Part shown: positions 39,621 through 51,023 of the stretch, in pieces
How positions within the stretch are numbered: the stretch's first letter is position 1
Layout: the number at the start of each line of letters is the position of its first letter
NCBI RefSeq assembly: GCF_900167345.1
Contig: NZ_FUXB01000005.1
Location: 1 to 64,000, forward strand
Direction: 5' to 3'
Length of the DNA: 64,000 nt
Source: Vibrio cincinnatiensis DSM 19608
GTDB lineage: Bacteria > Pseudomonadota > Gammaproteobacteria > Enterobacterales > Vibrionaceae
The notes under the pieces: model-generated
Database searches by the model: none
Told to the model about the DNA's origin: nothing
What the model saw: only the letters and a program-made list of their open reading frames with translations
Made by a program: the position numbers and the translations under genes

Positions 39621-39625
39621 TTATT

Positions 39626-40816
39626 TTGGCTTTCTCAACCTCATACCATGCTGTGATCCGTTGGTTAAAAACACCGTCTCCTCAGGCGCTGTTTGATCGC
39701 CAGCTGGTTTGGTTAGCTTTGGGGTTGATGTTGATTGGTCTAGTCATGGTGACCTCTGCCTCCTTTCCAATCAGTTCTCGTCTGACCGATCAACCGTTTC
39801 ACTTCATGTTTCGTCATGGCATTTTTTTGCTGTTGGCGTTATTGACCTCCTCTATTGTATTGCAAGTTCCCGTTGATCGCTGGATGCGTTATAGCTCATT
39901 ATTGCTGGCGGTATCATTCTTCCTACTGATTATTGTGCTGGTCGCGGGTAAATCGGTAAATGGCGCTTCTCGTTGGATTCCATTAGGAATATTTAACTTG
40001 CAACCCGCGGAAGTGGCGAAACTCTCCTTGTTCATCTTTATGTCAGGCTACTTAGTGCGAAAACAAGAAGAGGTTCGGAAAACTTTTTTTGGCGGTTTTA
40101 TGAAACCCATCATGGTGTTTGGCGCGTTAGCTGTATTGCTATTGGGGCAGCCGGATTTAGGGACGGTTATTGTGATGTTGGTTACCTTGTTTGGTATGCT
40201 GTTTATTGCAGGCGCTAAACTATCGCAATTTCTAGCTTTGATGGTGGCAGGAATTTTAGCCGTCCTCGCCTTGATTGCCGCTGAGCCTTATCGTATTCGC
40301 CGTGTGACTTCTTTCCTTGATCCTTGGGACGACCCTTTTGGCAGTGGTTACCAGCTCACTCAATCATTAATGGCCTTTGGGCGAGGTGAGTGGTTAGGGC
40401 AAGGTTTAGGTAATTCTATTCAAAAGTTAGAGTATTTGCCTGAAGCTCATACTGATTTCGTCTTCGCTGTGATGGCTGAAGAGTTAGGTTTTGTGGGCGT
40501 TGTTCTGGTGCTTGTTTTAATTTTTAGTTTGGTCTTGAAAGCATTATTTATCGGTAAGAAAGCCTTTGAGCATGATCTGCAATTTGGGGGGTACCTGGCT
40601 TTTGGCATTGGTATTTGGTTTGCCTTTCAAACGTTAGTCAATGTTGGGGCGGCTGCGGGTATGGTACCAACGAAAGGGTTAACCTTACCGCTGATCAGCT
40701 ACGGTGGGTCTAGCTTGATTATCATGTCTATTGCTGTTTCCATTTTATTGCGTATTGATCATGAGTGCCGCCTCTCCCATACAAGAACAGAAAAAAAGAA
40801 TGATGAAAAAGAATAA
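39626..40816 (+). CDS. ftsW: Septal peptidoglycan polymerase FtsW
   Basis: SEDS-family glycosyltransferase that polymerises septal glycan strands with FtsI. Ten hydrophobic helices are visible. Conserved SEDS landmarks are [24 protein letters not shown], the [21 protein letters not shown] loop (beginning near 270) and [16 protein letters not shown]. The TTG start at 39626 is supported by AAAAGG, which overlaps the murD stop, 8 nt upstream. The product has 396 residues. Its end overlaps the start of murG. Confidence 0.95.
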   Translation: MAFSTSYHAVIRWLKTPSPQALFDRQLVWLALGLMLIGLVMVTSASFPISSRLTDQPFHFMFRHGIFLLLALLTSSIVLQVPVDRWMRYSSLLLAVSFFLLIIVLVAGKSVNGASRWIPLGIFNLQPAEVAKLSLFIFMSGYLVRKQEEVRKTFFGGFMKPIMVFGALAVLLLGQPDLGTVIVMLVTLFGMLFIAGAKLSQFLALMVAGILAVLALIAAEPYRIRRVTSFLDPWDDPFGSGYQLTQSLMAFGRGEWLGQGLGNSIQKLEYLPEAHTDFVFAVMAEELGFVGVVLVLVLIFSLVLKALFIGKKAFEHDLQFGGYLAFGIGIWFAFQTLVNVGAAAGMVPTKGLTLPLISYGGSSLIIMSIAVSILLRIDHECRLSHTRTEKKNDEKE

Positions 40817-41873
40817 ACGATTAATGGTGATGGCGGGGGGAACAGGTGGGCATGTTTTCCCTGGGCTTGCGGTTGCCAAACAGCTACAGCAACAAGGCTG
40901 GGAAATTCGTTGGTTAGGAACCGCCGATCGAATGGAAGCGGAGTTGGTGCCTAAGCATGGGATTGAGATTGATTTCATTCGTGTGAAAGGCTTACGTGGA
41001 CAAGGGGTATTACGTTTACTCACCGCCCCTTGGCAAATCATGAATGCCATTTTTCAAGCACGTCGCCATTTGAAAGCGTGGCAACCCGATGCTGTACTCG
41101 GTATGGGTGGGTATGTGAGTGGCCCTGGTGGCATTGCGGCTTGGTTACAAGGTATTCCGGTTATTCTGCATGAACAAAATGCCGTGGCTGGGCTGACTAA
41201 CCGTTGGTTAGCCAAAATAGCAACGCAAGTATTCCAAGCCTTTGAGGGGGCTTTTTCTGGTGTTCCTGTGGTGGGTAACCCAGTACGTTCTGATGTCACT
41301 CAATTGATAGAACCTGTAGCACGTTTATCCACCAGACAAGGTCCTATCCGCATTTTAGTGATGGGAGGCAGCCAAGGGGCGCGTGTTTTAAACCAAACCA
41401 TGCCTCAAGCTATCGCTCGTTTAGGTGAGGGATACCAAATTCGTCATCAGGCGGGCAAGCATAATCAACAAGAAGTCGAACAGGCCTATGCTCAAAATGG
41501 GGTAACTCAAGCTGAGGTTTTTGAATTCATCGATGATGTTGCTCAAGCTTATGCTTGGGCTGATCTTATCGTATGCCGCTCTGGTGCTTTAACCGTCTCT
41601 GAAATATCGGCAGCAGGGGTCGCCGCTATCTTTGTTCCTTTTATGCATAAAGATCGCCAACAAGCACTCAATGCAGATCACCTTGTGGCTTGCCAGGCCG
41701 CCTTGATGATTGAACAGCCACAACTCACGGTGGAAAGCATGGTTGATACCATTAAACCACTGGATCGTCGGCAACTATTGATGATGGCTAAGAAGGCTAG
41801 AGCTGCTGCTAAGTTGAATGCTGATAAAGTGGTGGCTGAGGCCATTGTGACCATCACCGCTAACAAACAATGA
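40800..41873 (+). CDS. murG: Lipid II synthase MurG
   Basis: Membrane-associated GT28 glycosyltransferase transferring GlcNAc to lipid I to give lipid II. Three glycine-rich loops can be seen: [12 protein letters not shown] near the N-terminus, [12 protein letters not shown] near 100, and [12 protein letters not shown] near 185. The UDP-GlcNAc site [15 protein letters not shown] follows near 262. The start is ambiguous: adjacent ATGs at 40800 and 40803 both fit. Further upstream in-frame codons would extend deeply into ftsW. With 40800 the product is 357 residues and the overlap with ftsW is 17 bp. Confidence 0.94.
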   Translation: MMKKNKRLMVMAGGTGGHVFPGLAVAKQLQQQGWEIRWLGTADRMEAELVPKHGIEIDFIRVKGLRGQGVLRLLTAPWQIMNAIFQARRHLKAWQPDAVLGMGGYVSGPGGIAAWLQGIPVILHEQNAVAGLTNRWLAKIATQVFQAFEGAFSGVPVVGNPVRSDVTQLIEPVARLSTRQGPIRILVMGGSQGARVLNQTMPQAIARLGEGYQIRHQAGKHNQQEVEQAYAQNGVTQAEVFEFIDDVAQAYAWADLIVCRSGALTVSEISAAGVAAIFVPFMHKDRQQALNADHLVACQAALMIEQPQLTVESMVDTIKPLDRRQLLMMAKKARAAAKLNADKVVAEAIVTITANKQ

Positions 41874-41883
41874 GAAACAATGA

Positions 41884-43347
41884 ATGACAGTAAAACATAC
41901 CCAAGATTTGGCACAAATTCGCGCTCTGATTCCGGAAATGCGCCGAGTAAAAAGCATTCACTTTATTGGTATCGGTGGGGCTGGGATGAGTGGTATTGCA
42001 GAAGTGTTACTCAATGAAGGGTATACCATTACAGGATCTGACTTAGCCGCTAATGCTGTGACAGATCGATTGACCAATAAAGGTGCCATTATCTATATGG
42101 GTCATCAAGCGGAGAATGTCCAACAGGCGAGTGTGGTGGTGGTATCAACGGCTATTAATGAACATAACCCTGAAATTATAGCGGCACGTGAGAATCGAAT
42201 TCCGATTGTTCGCCGAGCTGAAATGTTGGCTGAATTGATGCGTTTTCGACACGGCATCGCTGTTGCTGGAACACATGGCAAAACAACGACAACCGCATTA
42301 GTGACTCAAATATATTCTGAAGCAGGATTAGATCCGACCTTTGTTAATGGTGGTTTGGTAAAAAGTGCAGGAACCAATGCACGCTTGGGGTCGAGCCGAA
42401 TATTGATTGCTGAAGCCGATGAAAGTGACGCTTCGTTTCTTTATTTGCAACCAATGGTAACCATCGTTACCAATATTGAAGCGGATCATATGGATACCTA
42501 TGGAGGGGACTTCGAAACGCTTAAACAGACCTTTATTGATTTTCTGCACAACCTTCCTTTTTATGGTCAAGCGGTATTGTGCTTAGATGATCCGGTGGTG
42601 AGTGAGATTATTCCTCGCATCAGCCGTCAGGTGATCACCTATGGTTTTTCCGAACAAGCCGATGTCCGAATTGAAAACTATCAGCAACAAGGTCAGCAAG
42701 GTAAATTCACCATCCTTCGCAAAGGCAAAGAAAATTTAGATATCACACTCAATATTCCTGGGCGTCATAATGCCCTTAATGCGGCGGCGGCCATAGCGGT
42801 TGCGAGTGAAGATGAAATAGAGGATGACGCTATTTTGCGTGCGATGGTCAAAACGCAAGGAACAGGGCGTCGATTTGATCATCTTGGGGAGTTTGAAACA
42901 GGAAAAGGTAGCGTCATGTTAGTGGATGATTATGGTCATCATCCTACCGAAGTGGATGTTACCATCAAGGCTGCCCGAAACGGTTGGGCTGAAAAACGAC
43001 TAGTGATGATTTTTCAACCACATCGCTACACTCGAACTCGGGATTTGTATGATGATTTTGCTCATGTACTAGAACAAGTTGATGTTTTGGTCATGTTGGA
43101 AGTGTATTCCGCAGGTGAAAAACCAATAGCAGGGGCGGATGGGCGCTCTTTGTGCCGAGCGATTCGCAGCCGAGGCAAAATTGATCCGATCTTCGTTCCA
43201 GAAACGAAAGCTTTGCCATCGATATTAGCCAATATTCTGCAAGATGGTGACTTGATTTTGACGCAAGGGGCGGGAGATATTGGTAAGATTGCTCGACAAC
43301 TGGCGGAGTTAAAATTAGATATTAAACAGATGCAAGAACATAAATAA
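41884..43347 (+). CDS. murC: UDP-MurNAc:L-alanine ligase MurC
   Basis: First amino-acid-adding Mur ligase. The 487-residue product has [20 protein letters not shown] at the N-terminal Rossmann domain, the ATP motif [14 protein letters not shown] near 125 and the C-terminal [12 protein letters not shown] and [12 protein letters not shown] blocks. It follows murG after 10 bp. In E. coli ddlB comes next; here ftsQ follows directly after a 167-bp gap with its own promoter. Confidence 0.97.
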   Translation: MTVKHTQDLAQIRALIPEMRRVKSIHFIGIGGAGMSGIAEVLLNEGYTITGSDLAANAVTDRLTNKGAIIYMGHQAENVQQASVVVVSTAINEHNPEIIAARENRIPIVRRAEMLAELMRFRHGIAVAGTHGKTTTTALVTQIYSEAGLDPTFVNGGLVKSAGTNARLGSSRILIAEADESDASFLYLQPMVTIVTNIEADHMDTYGGDFETLKQTFIDFLHNLPFYGQAVLCLDDPVVSEIIPRISRQVITYGFSEQADVRIENYQQQGQQGKFTILRKGKENLDITLNIPGRHNALNAAAAIAVASEDEIEDDAILRAMVKTQGTGRRFDHLGEFETGKGSVMLVDDYGHHPTEVDVTIKAARNGWAEKRLVMIFQPHRYTRTRDLYDDFAHVLEQVDVLVMLEVYSAGEKPIAGADGRSLCRAIRSRGKIDPIFVPETKALPSILANILQDGDLILTQGAGDIGKIARQLAELKLDIKQMQEHK

Positions 43348-43401
43348 GTTGCATAACTGAAGCAATGTGGCAATTTATCGGCAATTTCTGTATTTGAGTA
43401 T

Positions 43402-43429
43402 TTGATACTTTCCTGCACCTCAGTATAAT
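43402..43429 (+). promoter_or_regulatory. Promoter for ftsQ-ftsA-ftsZ
   Basis: TTGATA (43402-43407), a 16-bp spacer and a perfect TATAAT (43424-43429) lie in the murC-ftsQ gap, about 85 bp before ftsQ. Confidence 0.6.
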
Positions 43430-43514
43430 TCAAAGGTTAAAGCCAATAGCTTTTGCCTCTATTGTAAAATAAATAGGGAATCACATTGCCAATCAACATC
43501 AGGATCATCGGACT

Positions 43515-44273
43515 TTGATTAACAGCATGTTAACCGAAAGTCGCCGTTTTTCCGCTTCATCTCAAGTAAAACAACACGCCGCAGGTGGCTGTTTTTTCTT
43601 GATGGTGCTGCTGTTGCTTGGCGCTTTGCTGTACTCAACGATCAGTTGGATGTGGGATGAACATCGTCTTCCACTTTCTAAGCTCGTTTTACAAGGGAAT
43701 TTACAGTATGTATCAACCTTGGATGTACAGCGAGCCTTTGCTCAACTAGAGCATATTGGCACGTTTATGTCACAAGACATCGATGTCCTACAAAGCCGAG
43801 CACAAGAAATCCCTTGGGTGGCCCATGCGTCAATAAGAAAGCAGTGGCCAGATACCATCAAGGTATTTTTAACGGAACATCAAGTGGCGGCGATTTGGAA
43901 TGGAAATACTCTATTGAATGATAAAGGGGTTGTCTTCAATGGAGATATTAGCATTGTCAAACAAGAATACGTCAAGCTCTATGGACCTGATGATAGTGCG
44001 ATAGAAGTACTCGCTGCATGGCGAAAATATAACCCTAGTTTTCGAACTGTTGGGTTAAATATTTCTTCTTTGGTGCTTAATGAGCGCAGAGCTTGGCAAA
44101 TTATATTGGATAACGGTATCCGATTAGAAATAGGGAAAGAATCCCTAGATGAGCGCATTGCGCGCTTTTTTCTGCTCTATCGTCAACTGGGGCGTGATAT
44201 TGAGCGTATCAGTTATATTGATCTTAGATATGACACCGGTGCCGCAGTTGGTTGGTTCGCAGAGCAAGAGTGA
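43515..44273 (+). CDS. ftsQ: Cell division protein FtsQ
   Basis: Bitopic divisome protein that recruits FtsL and FtsB. One membrane helix (about 27-46, FFLMVLLLLGALLYSTIS) is followed by a POTRA domain (about 57-125, SKLVLQGNLQYVSTLDVQRA to VAHASIRKQWPDTIKV) and the FtsQ/DivIB beta domain (about 130-245). The 252 residues are close to the family size. The start is assigned to TTG at 43515, with AGGA 10 nt upstream. The ATG at 43527 is an alternative that would shorten the short cytoplasmic tail by four residues. Confidence 0.92.
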   Translation: MINSMLTESRRFSASSQVKQHAAGGCFFLMVLLLLGALLYSTISWMWDEHRLPLSKLVLQGNLQYVSTLDVQRAFAQLEHIGTFMSQDIDVLQSRAQEIPWVAHASIRKQWPDTIKVFLTEHQVAAIWNGNTLLNDKGVVFNGDISIVKQEYVKLYGPDDSAIEVLAAWRKYNPSFRTVGLNISSLVLNERRAWQIILDNGIRLEIGKESLDERIARFFLLYRQLGRDIERISYIDLRYDTGAAVGWFAEQE

Positions 44274-44287
44274 CGAAGAGAGTACAA

Positions 44288-45550
44288 ATGACGAAAATGA
44301 CCAATGACAGTCTTGTTGTCGGGTTAGATATTGGAACTGCTACCGTATCTGCGTTAGTGGGGGAAATTCTTCCTGATGGTCAAATCAATATTATCGGTGC
44401 AGGCAGTAGCCCTTCTCGCGGCATGGATAAAGGTGGCGTCAATGATCTCGAGTCGGTCGTAAAGTCGGTTCAACGTGCTATTGACCAAGCTGAGTTGATG
44501 GCGGAATGCCAAATCAATAATGTATATTTATCTATTTCTGGCAGACATATTGCTAGTCGAATAGAAAAGGGAATGGGAACTATCTCTGATGAAGAAGTCT
44601 CTCAAGAGGATATGGACCGAGCTATTCATACGGCAAAATCGATAAAAATTGGCGATGAACAGCGGATTTTACATGTCATTCCTCAAGAATTTACGATTGA
44701 TTATCAAGAAGGCATAAAAAATCCACTCGGATTATCCGGTGTGCGCATGGAAGTGAGCGTCCACCTTATTACTTGCCATAATGATATGGCTCGAAACATT
44801 ATTAAAGCTGTTGAACGTTGCGGTTTGAAAGTTGAGCAGTTAGTGTATTCAGGGTTAGCCGCCAGTCATGCAGTGATTACTGAAGATGAACGGGAACTCG
44901 GAGTTTGTGTGATCGATATCGGCGCAGGAACAATGGATATTGCCATTTGGACTGGCGGTGCACTTCGACATACGGAAGTTCTCTCTTATGCGGGCAATGC
45001 GGTAACCAGTGATATAGCATTCGCGTTTGGTACGCCAGTTAGCGATGCTGAAGAAATCAAAGTGAAATACGGTTGTGCGCTAAGTGAGTTGGTCAGCAAG
45101 GATGATACGGTTAATGTTCCCAGTGTGGGGGGGCGCCCATCGCGGAGTTTACAACGACAAACCTTGTCGGAAGTCATTGAGCCCCGCTACACTGAATTAA
45201 TGGGGTTGGTTAACCAGACAATTGACACGGTTCAAGAAAATTTGCGTAAAGATGGAATTAAACACCATCTTGCTGCTGGTATCGTTTTAACGGGTGGCGC
45301 TGCGCAGATTGAGGGTGTTGTCGATTGTGCGGAACGGGTGTTTCGCAATCAAGTTAGGGTTGGTAAGCCGCTTGAAGTGAGTGGGCTTACTGACTATGTA
45401 AAAGAGCCGTATCATTCTACGGCAGTGGGTTTACTTCATTACGCAAGAGACAGTCAAATTAACGACGATGCTGAATATCAAGAGCCAAAGCGCCAATCAA
45501 TGTCGAGCTTATTGAGTCGTTTGCGTAACTGGATACAAAAAGAGTTTTAA
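44288..45550 (+). CDS. ftsA: Cell division actin-like protein FtsA
   Basis: Actin-fold ATPase that tethers FtsZ to the membrane. ATP-binding motifs include LVVGLDIGTATVSALVGE (phosphate 1), VCVIDIGAGTMDIAIW (phosphate 2) and VLTGGAAQIEGVVD (adenosine). The C-terminal amphipathic helix for membrane attachment is visible in LLSRLRNWIQKEF. The ATG at 44288 gives 420 residues, the same as E. coli FtsA. It lies 14 bp after ftsQ, and ftsZ follows after 29 bp. Confidence 0.97.
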   Translation: MTKMTNDSLVVGLDIGTATVSALVGEILPDGQINIIGAGSSPSRGMDKGGVNDLESVVKSVQRAIDQAELMAECQINNVYLSISGRHIASRIEKGMGTISDEEVSQEDMDRAIHTAKSIKIGDEQRILHVIPQEFTIDYQEGIKNPLGLSGVRMEVSVHLITCHNDMARNIIKAVERCGLKVEQLVYSGLAASHAVITEDERELGVCVIDIGAGTMDIAIWTGGALRHTEVLSYAGNAVTSDIAFAFGTPVSDAEEIKVKYGCALSELVSKDDTVNVPSVGGRPSRSLQRQTLSEVIEPRYTELMGLVNQTIDTVQENLRKDGIKHHLAAGIVLTGGAAQIEGVVDCAERVFRNQVRVGKPLEVSGLTDYVKEPYHSTAVGLLHYARDSQINDDAEYQEPKRQSMSSLLSRLRNWIQKEF

Positions 45551-45579
45551 CCTGACAGCAGGAAAAACGGAGATAACAC

Positions 45580-46788
45580 ATGTTTGAACCGATGATGGAA
45601 ATGTCTGACGATGCCGTAATTAAAGTCGTTGGGGTTGGTGGTGGCGGCGGTAATGCCGTAGAACACATGGTGCGTGAGTCCATCGAAGGCGTGGAATTCA
45701 TCAGTATCAATACAGATGCGCAAGCACTTCGTAAAGCAACCGTGAGTAGTGTTATTCAAATTGGTGGCGATATTACGAAAGGCTTAGGTGCGGGGGCTAA
45801 TCCACAAGTTGGACGTGACGCCGCTCTCGAAGATCGAGATAGAATTAAAGAAATTCTATCGGGTGCCGATATGGTATTTGTCGCCGCTGGTATGGGTGGA
45901 GGTACAGGAACCGGTGCTGCCCCAGTGATTGCTGAAGTTGCTAAAGAGCTGGGTATTTTAACGGTTGCTGTGGTTACCAAACCATTTAGCTTTGAAGGTA
46001 AAAAGCGTCTTGCATTTGCAGAACAAGGAATTGAAGAGTTATCAAAACATGTTGACTCTTTAATTACGATTCCAAATGAGAAGCTACTTAAAGTATTAGG
46101 TCGTGGAATCACACTACTTGAAGCCTTTGCTAGCGCGAACGATGTATTAAAGAATGCAGTTCAAGGTATTGCTGAGCTCATTACTCGCCCTGGTATGATT
46201 AACGTCGATTTTGCAGACGTAAGAACCGTGATGTCAGAAATGGGACATGCCATGATGGGGAGTGGTATTGCTAGAGGTGAAGATAGAGCAGAAGAAGCGG
46301 CTGAAATGGCCATTTCTAGCCCTCTGTTGGAAGATATCGATTTAGCAGGAGCTCGTGGTGTACTGGTGAATATTACCGCTGGCTTAGATATGCGTCTGGA
46401 CGAATTTGAAACGGTAGGTAACACCGTTAAAGCGTTTGCTTCAGATAATGCGACCGTGGTTATTGGTACTTCTCTTGACCCTGATATGGCCGATGAAATC
46501 CGTGTTACTGTGGTTGCTACTGGTATTGGTAATGAGAAGAAACCGGATATCACTTTGGTGGCAGGCGGAAAAAGCAAAACAGCAGCGGTTGCTCAACCTC
46601 AGACAGTGGCTCCGGCGGCTAAAGTGGAAGAGAGAGTGGCACAACCTTTGCAAGAAAAAGAAGTGAAAGCTCAGCCCTCTGCGGCAGTAGGCTCTTCTTC
46701 TTCGGCTAGTCAAAGTGCTGCTACTAAGCCAGATAAGGAAAGTGGATACTTAGATATTCCAGCTTTTTTACGTCGTCAGGCTGACTAA
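45580..46788 (+). CDS. ftsZ: Cell division tubulin-like GTPase FtsZ
   Basis: Forms the Z ring. The tubulin signature [11 protein letters not shown] lies near residue 106. NTDAQAL (T3 region) and the T7 loop [15 protein letters not shown] are present. The polymerising core ends near 317, a Gln/Ala/Lys-rich linker follows, and the C-terminal peptide [13 protein letters not shown], which binds FtsA, ZipA and others, is intact. The 402 residues are slightly longer than in E. coli because of the linker. GGAGA precedes the start. Confidence 0.98.
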   Translation: MFEPMMEMSDDAVIKVVGVGGGGGNAVEHMVRESIEGVEFISINTDAQALRKATVSSVIQIGGDITKGLGAGANPQVGRDAALEDRDRIKEILSGADMVFVAAGMGGGTGTGAAPVIAEVAKELGILTVAVVTKPFSFEGKKRLAFAEQGIEELSKHVDSLITIPNEKLLKVLGRGITLLEAFASANDVLKNAVQGIAELITRPGMINVDFADVRTVMSEMGHAMMGSGIARGEDRAEEAAEMAISSPLLEDIDLAGARGVLVNITAGLDMRLDEFETVGNTVKAFASDNATVVIGTSLDPDMADEIRVTVVATGIGNEKKPDITLVAGGKSKTAAVAQPQTVAPAAKVEERVAQPLQEKEVKAQPSAAVGSSSSASQSAATKPDKESGYLDIPAFLRRQAD

Positions 46789-46802
46789 TATAACGCCACA
46801 AT

Positions 46803-46830
46803 TTGACACTGTTCAAAATTCTGGTAGAAT
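46803..46830 (+). promoter_or_regulatory. lpxC promoter
   Basis: Perfect -35 TTGACA (46803-46808), a 16-bp spacer and TAGAAT (46825-46830) in the 95-bp gap between ftsZ and lpxC. Confidence 0.65.
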
Positions 46831-46883
46831 TCCGGTCGGTTTTTATCGGTCGAGTTTTGTGGCATCGAAATAGAGGCAAGTAG

Positions 46884-47801
46884 ATGATCAGACAACGTAC
46901 TCTGAAAGAAATAGTGAAAACAACTGGAGTGGGACTTCACTCTGGTCGTAAAGTCACGCTCACTCTTCGCCCTGCTGCTGCAAATACAGGTATTATTTAT
47001 CGTCGTACAGATGTGAATCCACCGGTTGATTTTCCGGCTGATCCAGAATCTGTACGTGACACCATGCTTTGTACTGCGCTGGTGAATGATGAAGGTATCC
47101 GTATCTCAACAGTTGAGCACTTAAATGCTGCGCTCGCTGGTATGGGCATTGACAATGTTATTGTTGAAGTCGATGCACCAGAAATTCCGATTATGGATGG
47201 CAGTGCTAGTCCATTTGTTTACCTGCTACAACAAGCGGGTGTTGAAAAACTGAATGCGCCTAAGCGTTTTATTCGTATTAAAAAAAATGTGCGTTTTGAA
47301 GATGGTGATAAATGGGCAGAACTTCGCCCACATAACGGCTTTAAAATGGACTTTGAAATCGAATTTAACCACCCCGCTATTGATGGTGACGAACAGCACT
47401 TAGTGTTTGATTTTTCATCTCAAGGCTTTGTGAAAGAAATCTCTCGCGCTCGAACTTTTGGTTTCATGCGTGATATTGAGTACTTACAATCACAAAACTT
47501 ATGTTTAGGTGGGAGCTTTGATTGTGCCATTGTATTAGATGATTACCGCATTCTTAATGAAGAAGGTTTACGATTCGCTAATGAGTTTGTGACTCACAAA
47601 GTTCTGGATGCTATTGGTGATCTTTACATGTGTGGACATGCCATTGTTGGTGAGTTCAGAGCTTATAAGTCTGGGCATGGTTTAAACAACCAATTGCTTC
47701 GAGCTGTATTAGCAGACCAAGAAGCTTGGGAATGGGCTACCTTCGAAGAAGAAGTCGGTTCGCCAGTGACGTTTGCTGAGCCTAATATAGTCATAGCCTA
47801 G
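46884..47801 (+). CDS. lpxC: UDP-3-O-acyl-N-acetylglucosamine deacetylase LpxC
   Basis: Zn2+-dependent deacetylase, the committed step of lipid A synthesis. The metal ligands are in [12 protein letters not shown] (His79) and [19 protein letters not shown] (His and Asp near 238-242; catalytic His later in the same block). The 305-residue length equals E. coli LpxC. The C-terminus ends NIVIA and lacks the hydrophobic LAxxxxxVLA degron typical of E. coli LpxC, so control by FtsH through that tail may differ; this is inference. It has its own promoter and a strong terminator. Confidence 0.96.
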   Translation: MIRQRTLKEIVKTTGVGLHSGRKVTLTLRPAAANTGIIYRRTDVNPPVDFPADPESVRDTMLCTALVNDEGIRISTVEHLNAALAGMGIDNVIVEVDAPEIPIMDGSASPFVYLLQQAGVEKLNAPKRFIRIKKNVRFEDGDKWAELRPHNGFKMDFEIEFNHPAIDGDEQHLVFDFSSQGFVKEISRARTFGFMRDIEYLQSQNLCLGGSFDCAIVLDDYRILNEEGLRFANEFVTHKVLDAIGDLYMCGHAIVGEFRAYKSGHGLNNQLLRAVLADQEAWEWATFEEEVGSPVTFAEPNIVIA

Positions 47802-47811
47802 TTTCTCATAC

Positions 47812-47848
47812 AATAAAAAAGCCAGACTTAATGTCTGGCTTTTTTATT
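47812..47848 (+). terminator. Terminator of lpxC and the dcw cluster
   Basis: Stem AAAAAAGCCAGAC/GTCTGGCTTTTTT with a 5-nt loop. Confidence 0.92.
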
Positions 47849-48151
47849 GGCGAAAAGCGGTCATTATTTGCCGCCTTCATGGGTAAACTGGCGGTGAATT
47901 GACCTTTTGAGTGATATTGGACATACAAAATGTTAAGTTGAGTGCAAACAGGCCTGATTGCAGTTGGTTCTTATCGGTAAAATTTCTTACACTAAGGGCC
48001 ACATAATTGGTTTAGTGTCTTGAAAATAAAGGTAACCATCACAATATCCAAGATACATGATTTATCTCAGTATCCTTAGTTGCAGATAGGTAGAGACTAG
48101 AGACATTAAAAGTAGATCGGGAAGATCTAAGTAAAGAGAGATTCACAAAAA
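47849..48151 (+). promoter_or_regulatory. secA upstream region; no secM gene
   Basis: This 300-bp stretch holds no open frame longer than about ten codons with a plausible start, so the SecM-type arrest peptide gene of enterobacteria is absent. A weak promoter-like pair, TTGGTT...TACACT, is centred near 47985. A small hairpin TAGATC/GATCTA (48113-48129) lies 22 bp before secA and could affect its translation. Confidence 0.4.
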
Positions 48152-50863
48152 ATGATAACTAAGCTACTGACAAAGGTGGTTGGCAGTCGCAACGACCGCA
48201 CCTTGCGCCGTTTAAGAAAGATTGTAAAAGAGATCAATAATTTTGAGCCTGCCTTTCAGGCCCTTTCAGATGATGAACTCCAAGCAAAAACAGTAGAGTT
48301 TCGTCAACGTATTGAGCAAGGTGAAACATTAGATCAATTATTGCCAGAAGCATTTGCTACTGTGCGTGAGGCGTCCAAACGTGTCTTTGGCATGCGTCAT
48401 TTCGACGTCCAACTTATCGGTGGTATGGTACTCAATGCTGGACAAATTGCAGAGATGCGCACGGGGGAAGGTAAAACATTAACCGCGACTCTGCCAGCGT
48501 ACCTCAATGCCCTAGCGGGAAAAGGCGTTCATATTGTTACTGTCAACGACTATCTTGCTAAACGTGATGCAGAAACTAACCGTCCTTTATTTGAATTCTT
48601 AGGTATGACAGTGGGTATTAACGTACCTAATATGCCTCCCCACGAGAAAAAGCAAGCCTACCAAGCTGATGTTCTCTATGGAACAAACAATGAATTTGGT
48701 TTTGACTATTTGCGCGATAACATGGCTTTTCGAATGGAAGATCGGGTTCAGCGTGAACGCTTTTTTGCCGTTGTCGATGAAGTGGACTCTATTCTCATTG
48801 ATGAAGCCCGTACACCATTGATCATTTCAGGCCCAGCTGAAGACAGTTCAGAGCTTTATACACGTATTAATACCCTTATTCCGAATCTCAAGCGACAAGA
48901 TAAAGAAGATTCCGAGGAGTATCGTGGTGATGGCCACTATACGGTTGATGAGAAATCTAAGCAGGTTTATCTCACCGAAACGGGTCAGGAATATGTGGAA
49001 GAACTGCTGATTAATAATGGAATGATGGAAGAGGGAGATACCCTTTATTCTCCAACGAATATCAGCTTATTGCACCATGTTAATGCCGCGCTACGTGCTC
49101 ATGTTTTATTTGAGAAAAATGTAGATTACATCGTTACGGATGATGGTGAAGTGGTCATTGTGGATGAGCATACGGGGCGTACGATGCCGGGGCGTCGTTG
49201 GTCTGATGGTTTACATCAAGCCGTGGAAGCAAAAGAAGGGGTTAATATCCAAAATGAAAACCAAACATTGGCTTCCATCACTTTCCAGAACTACTTCCGT
49301 CTTTATGAAAAACTATCGGGGATGACAGGGACTGCCGATACCGAAGCGTTTGAGTTCCAATCTATTTACGGTTTAGAAACGGTGGTGATCCCAACCAATA
49401 AACCGATGGTTCGTAATGATATGCCTGATGTGGTCTATCGCACTGAAGCCGAAAAATTTGCGGCCATTATTGAAGATATTAAAGAGCGTGTAGCCAAAGG
49501 GCAGCCCGTATTGGTTGGTACTATTTCGATTGAAAAATCTGAGTTGTTAGCTAATGCTTTGAAAAAAGCGAAAATCAAACATAACGTGCTTAATGCTAAG
49601 TTCCATGAAAAAGAAGCGGAAATTGTGGCAGAAGCGGGGACACCGGGCGCGGTCACCATTGCTACAAATATGGCGGGGCGTGGTACGGATATTGTGTTGG
49701 GGGGAAGCTGGCAAGCAAAAGTGGAAAGCTTAACCAATCCTAGCCCTGAGCAAGTTGAGCAAATCAAAGCGGAATGGAAAAAAGTTCATGATCAGGTATT
49801 AGATGCGGGCGGTCTACATATCATCGGTACTGAGCGCCATGAATCTCGTCGAATCGATAACCAGTTACGAGGTCGTTCTGGCCGTCAAGGGGATGCAGGT
49901 TCTTCGCGTTTCTACTTATCCATGGAAGATAGTCTGCTACGTATCTTTACTTCAGATCGTATGGCAAGTTTGATTCAAAGTGGTATGGAAGAAGGGGAAG
50001 CCATTGAAAGTAAAATGCTTTCTCGTTCTATTGAAAAAGCCCAGAGAAAAGTGGAAGGGCGTAACTTCGATATCCGTAAGCAACTGCTTGAGTATGATGA
50101 TGTAGCAAACGATCAACGTAAAGTGGTTTATGAACTTCGTGATGAACTGATGCAAGTGGATGATATCAGTGACATGATCGAGCAAAACCGAGTGGATGTT
50201 TTCACGGCGGTGATCGACGAATATATTCCCCCTCAATCTTTGGAAGATATGTGGAATATTAGTGGCTTAGAAGAACGTTTGAAAAATGATTTTGATCTCT
50301 CTCTACCGATTCAAACTTGGTTGGATGAAGATGATAAGTTGTATGAAGAAGCTTTGCGCGAACGTATTCTTGAACAAGCGGTCGTCGTTTACCAAGAGAA
50401 AGAGCAAGCGGTTGGTGTTTCTGTCATGCGTAACTTTGAAAAATCGGTTATGTTACAAACGCTTGATACCCTCTGGAAAGAGCATTTAGCGGCTATGGAT
50501 CACTTGCGCCAAGGCATCCATTTACGTGGCTATGCTCAGAAAAACCCGAAACAAGAGTATAAACGTGAGTCGTTTGAGCTGTTTGAAGGCCTGCTTGAAT
50601 CACTGAAATCGGATGTGATCACTATTTTGTCTAAGGTTCGGGTTCAGCAACAAGAAGAAGTTGAGCGAATGGAAGCGCAACGTCAGGCTCAGGCTGAAGA
50701 AGCGGTGAGACGTGCTCAAGCTCAGCATGGTAACTTAGATAATGATCAGGATGAGGCGTCGCATCAGCCTTTAGTCCGAGAAGAGCGAAAAATAGGGCGT
50801 AATGAGCCTTGTCCATGTGGTAGTGGTAAAAAATATAAACAGTGCCACGGTAAAATAGCTTAG
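48152..50863 (+). CDS. secA: Protein translocase ATPase SecA
   Basis: Motor ATPase driving preproteins through SecYEG. The first nucleotide-binding domain has MRTGEGKTL (Walker A, near 102-109) and [20 protein letters not shown] (DEVD Walker B). The second has [13 protein letters not shown] and [13 protein letters not shown]. The C-terminal zinc-binding SEC-C motif is complete (Cys887, Cys889, Cys898, His899), so SecB and lipid contact are expected. The full length is 903 residues. Its regulation is unlikely to follow the SecM model because no secM precedes it. Confidence 0.98.
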   Translation: MITKLLTKVVGSRNDRTLRRLRKIVKEINNFEPAFQALSDDELQAKTVEFRQRIEQGETLDQLLPEAFATVREASKRVFGMRHFDVQLIGGMVLNAGQIAEMRTGEGKTLTATLPAYLNALAGKGVHIVTVNDYLAKRDAETNRPLFEFLGMTVGINVPNMPPHEKKQAYQADVLYGTNNEFGFDYLRDNMAFRMEDRVQRERFFAVVDEVDSILIDEARTPLIISGPAEDSSELYTRINTLIPNLKRQDKEDSEEYRGDGHYTVDEKSKQVYLTETGQEYVEELLINNGMMEEGDTLYSPTNISLLHHVNAALRAHVLFEKNVDYIVTDDGEVVIVDEHTGRTMPGRRWSDGLHQAVEAKEGVNIQNENQTLASITFQNYFRLYEKLSGMTGTADTEAFEFQSIYGLETVVIPTNKPMVRNDMPDVVYRTEAEKFAAIIEDIKERVAKGQPVLVGTISIEKSELLANALKKAKIKHNVLNAKFHEKEAEIVAEAGTPGAVTIATNMAGRGTDIVLGGSWQAKVESLTNPSPEQVEQIKAEWKKVHDQVLDAGGLHIIGTERHESRRIDNQLRGRSGRQGDAGSSRFYLSMEDSLLRIFTSDRMASLIQSGMEEGEAIESKMLSRSIEKAQRKVEGRNFDIRKQLLEYDDVANDQRKVVYELRDELMQVDDISDMIEQNRVDVFTAVIDEYIPPQSLEDMWNISGLEERLKNDFDLSLPIQTWLDEDDKLYEEALRERILEQAVVVYQEKEQAVGVSVMRNFEKSVMLQTLDTLWKEHLAAMDHLRQGIHLRGYAQKNPKQEYKRESFELFEGLLESLKSDVITILSKVRVQQQEEVERMEAQRQAQAEEAVRRAQAQHGNLDNDQDEASHQPLVREERKIGRNEPCPCGSGKKYKQCHGKIA

Positions 50864-50888
50864 TCCATTGTGTGATGGATTGGACTGT

Positions 50889-50915
50889 AAAAGAGCCGCT
50901 TTGTCGGCTCTTTTT
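50889..50915 (+). terminator. Terminator of secA
   Basis: Stem AAAAGAGCCG/CGGCTCTTTT with a 6-nt loop, followed by T residues. Confidence 0.88.
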
Positions 50916-51023
50916 GTTGCTTATGAGAAAGCGCGGACTATAAAGGCATATCATGCGGTGCGCTTTCTATTGGTATGAACTTTGTGGTTTACTGCATATA
51001 GCCTGAATTTAAAGGAAATGATG

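Noticed and set aside
46161..46577. 138-codon open frame opposite ftsZ
   Set aside because: Shadow of the FtsZ core; the real gene is complete and canonical.
48057..48089. Ten-codon frame before secA as a possible SecM-like peptide
   Set aside because: Far too short for an exported arrest peptide and without a ribosome binding site.
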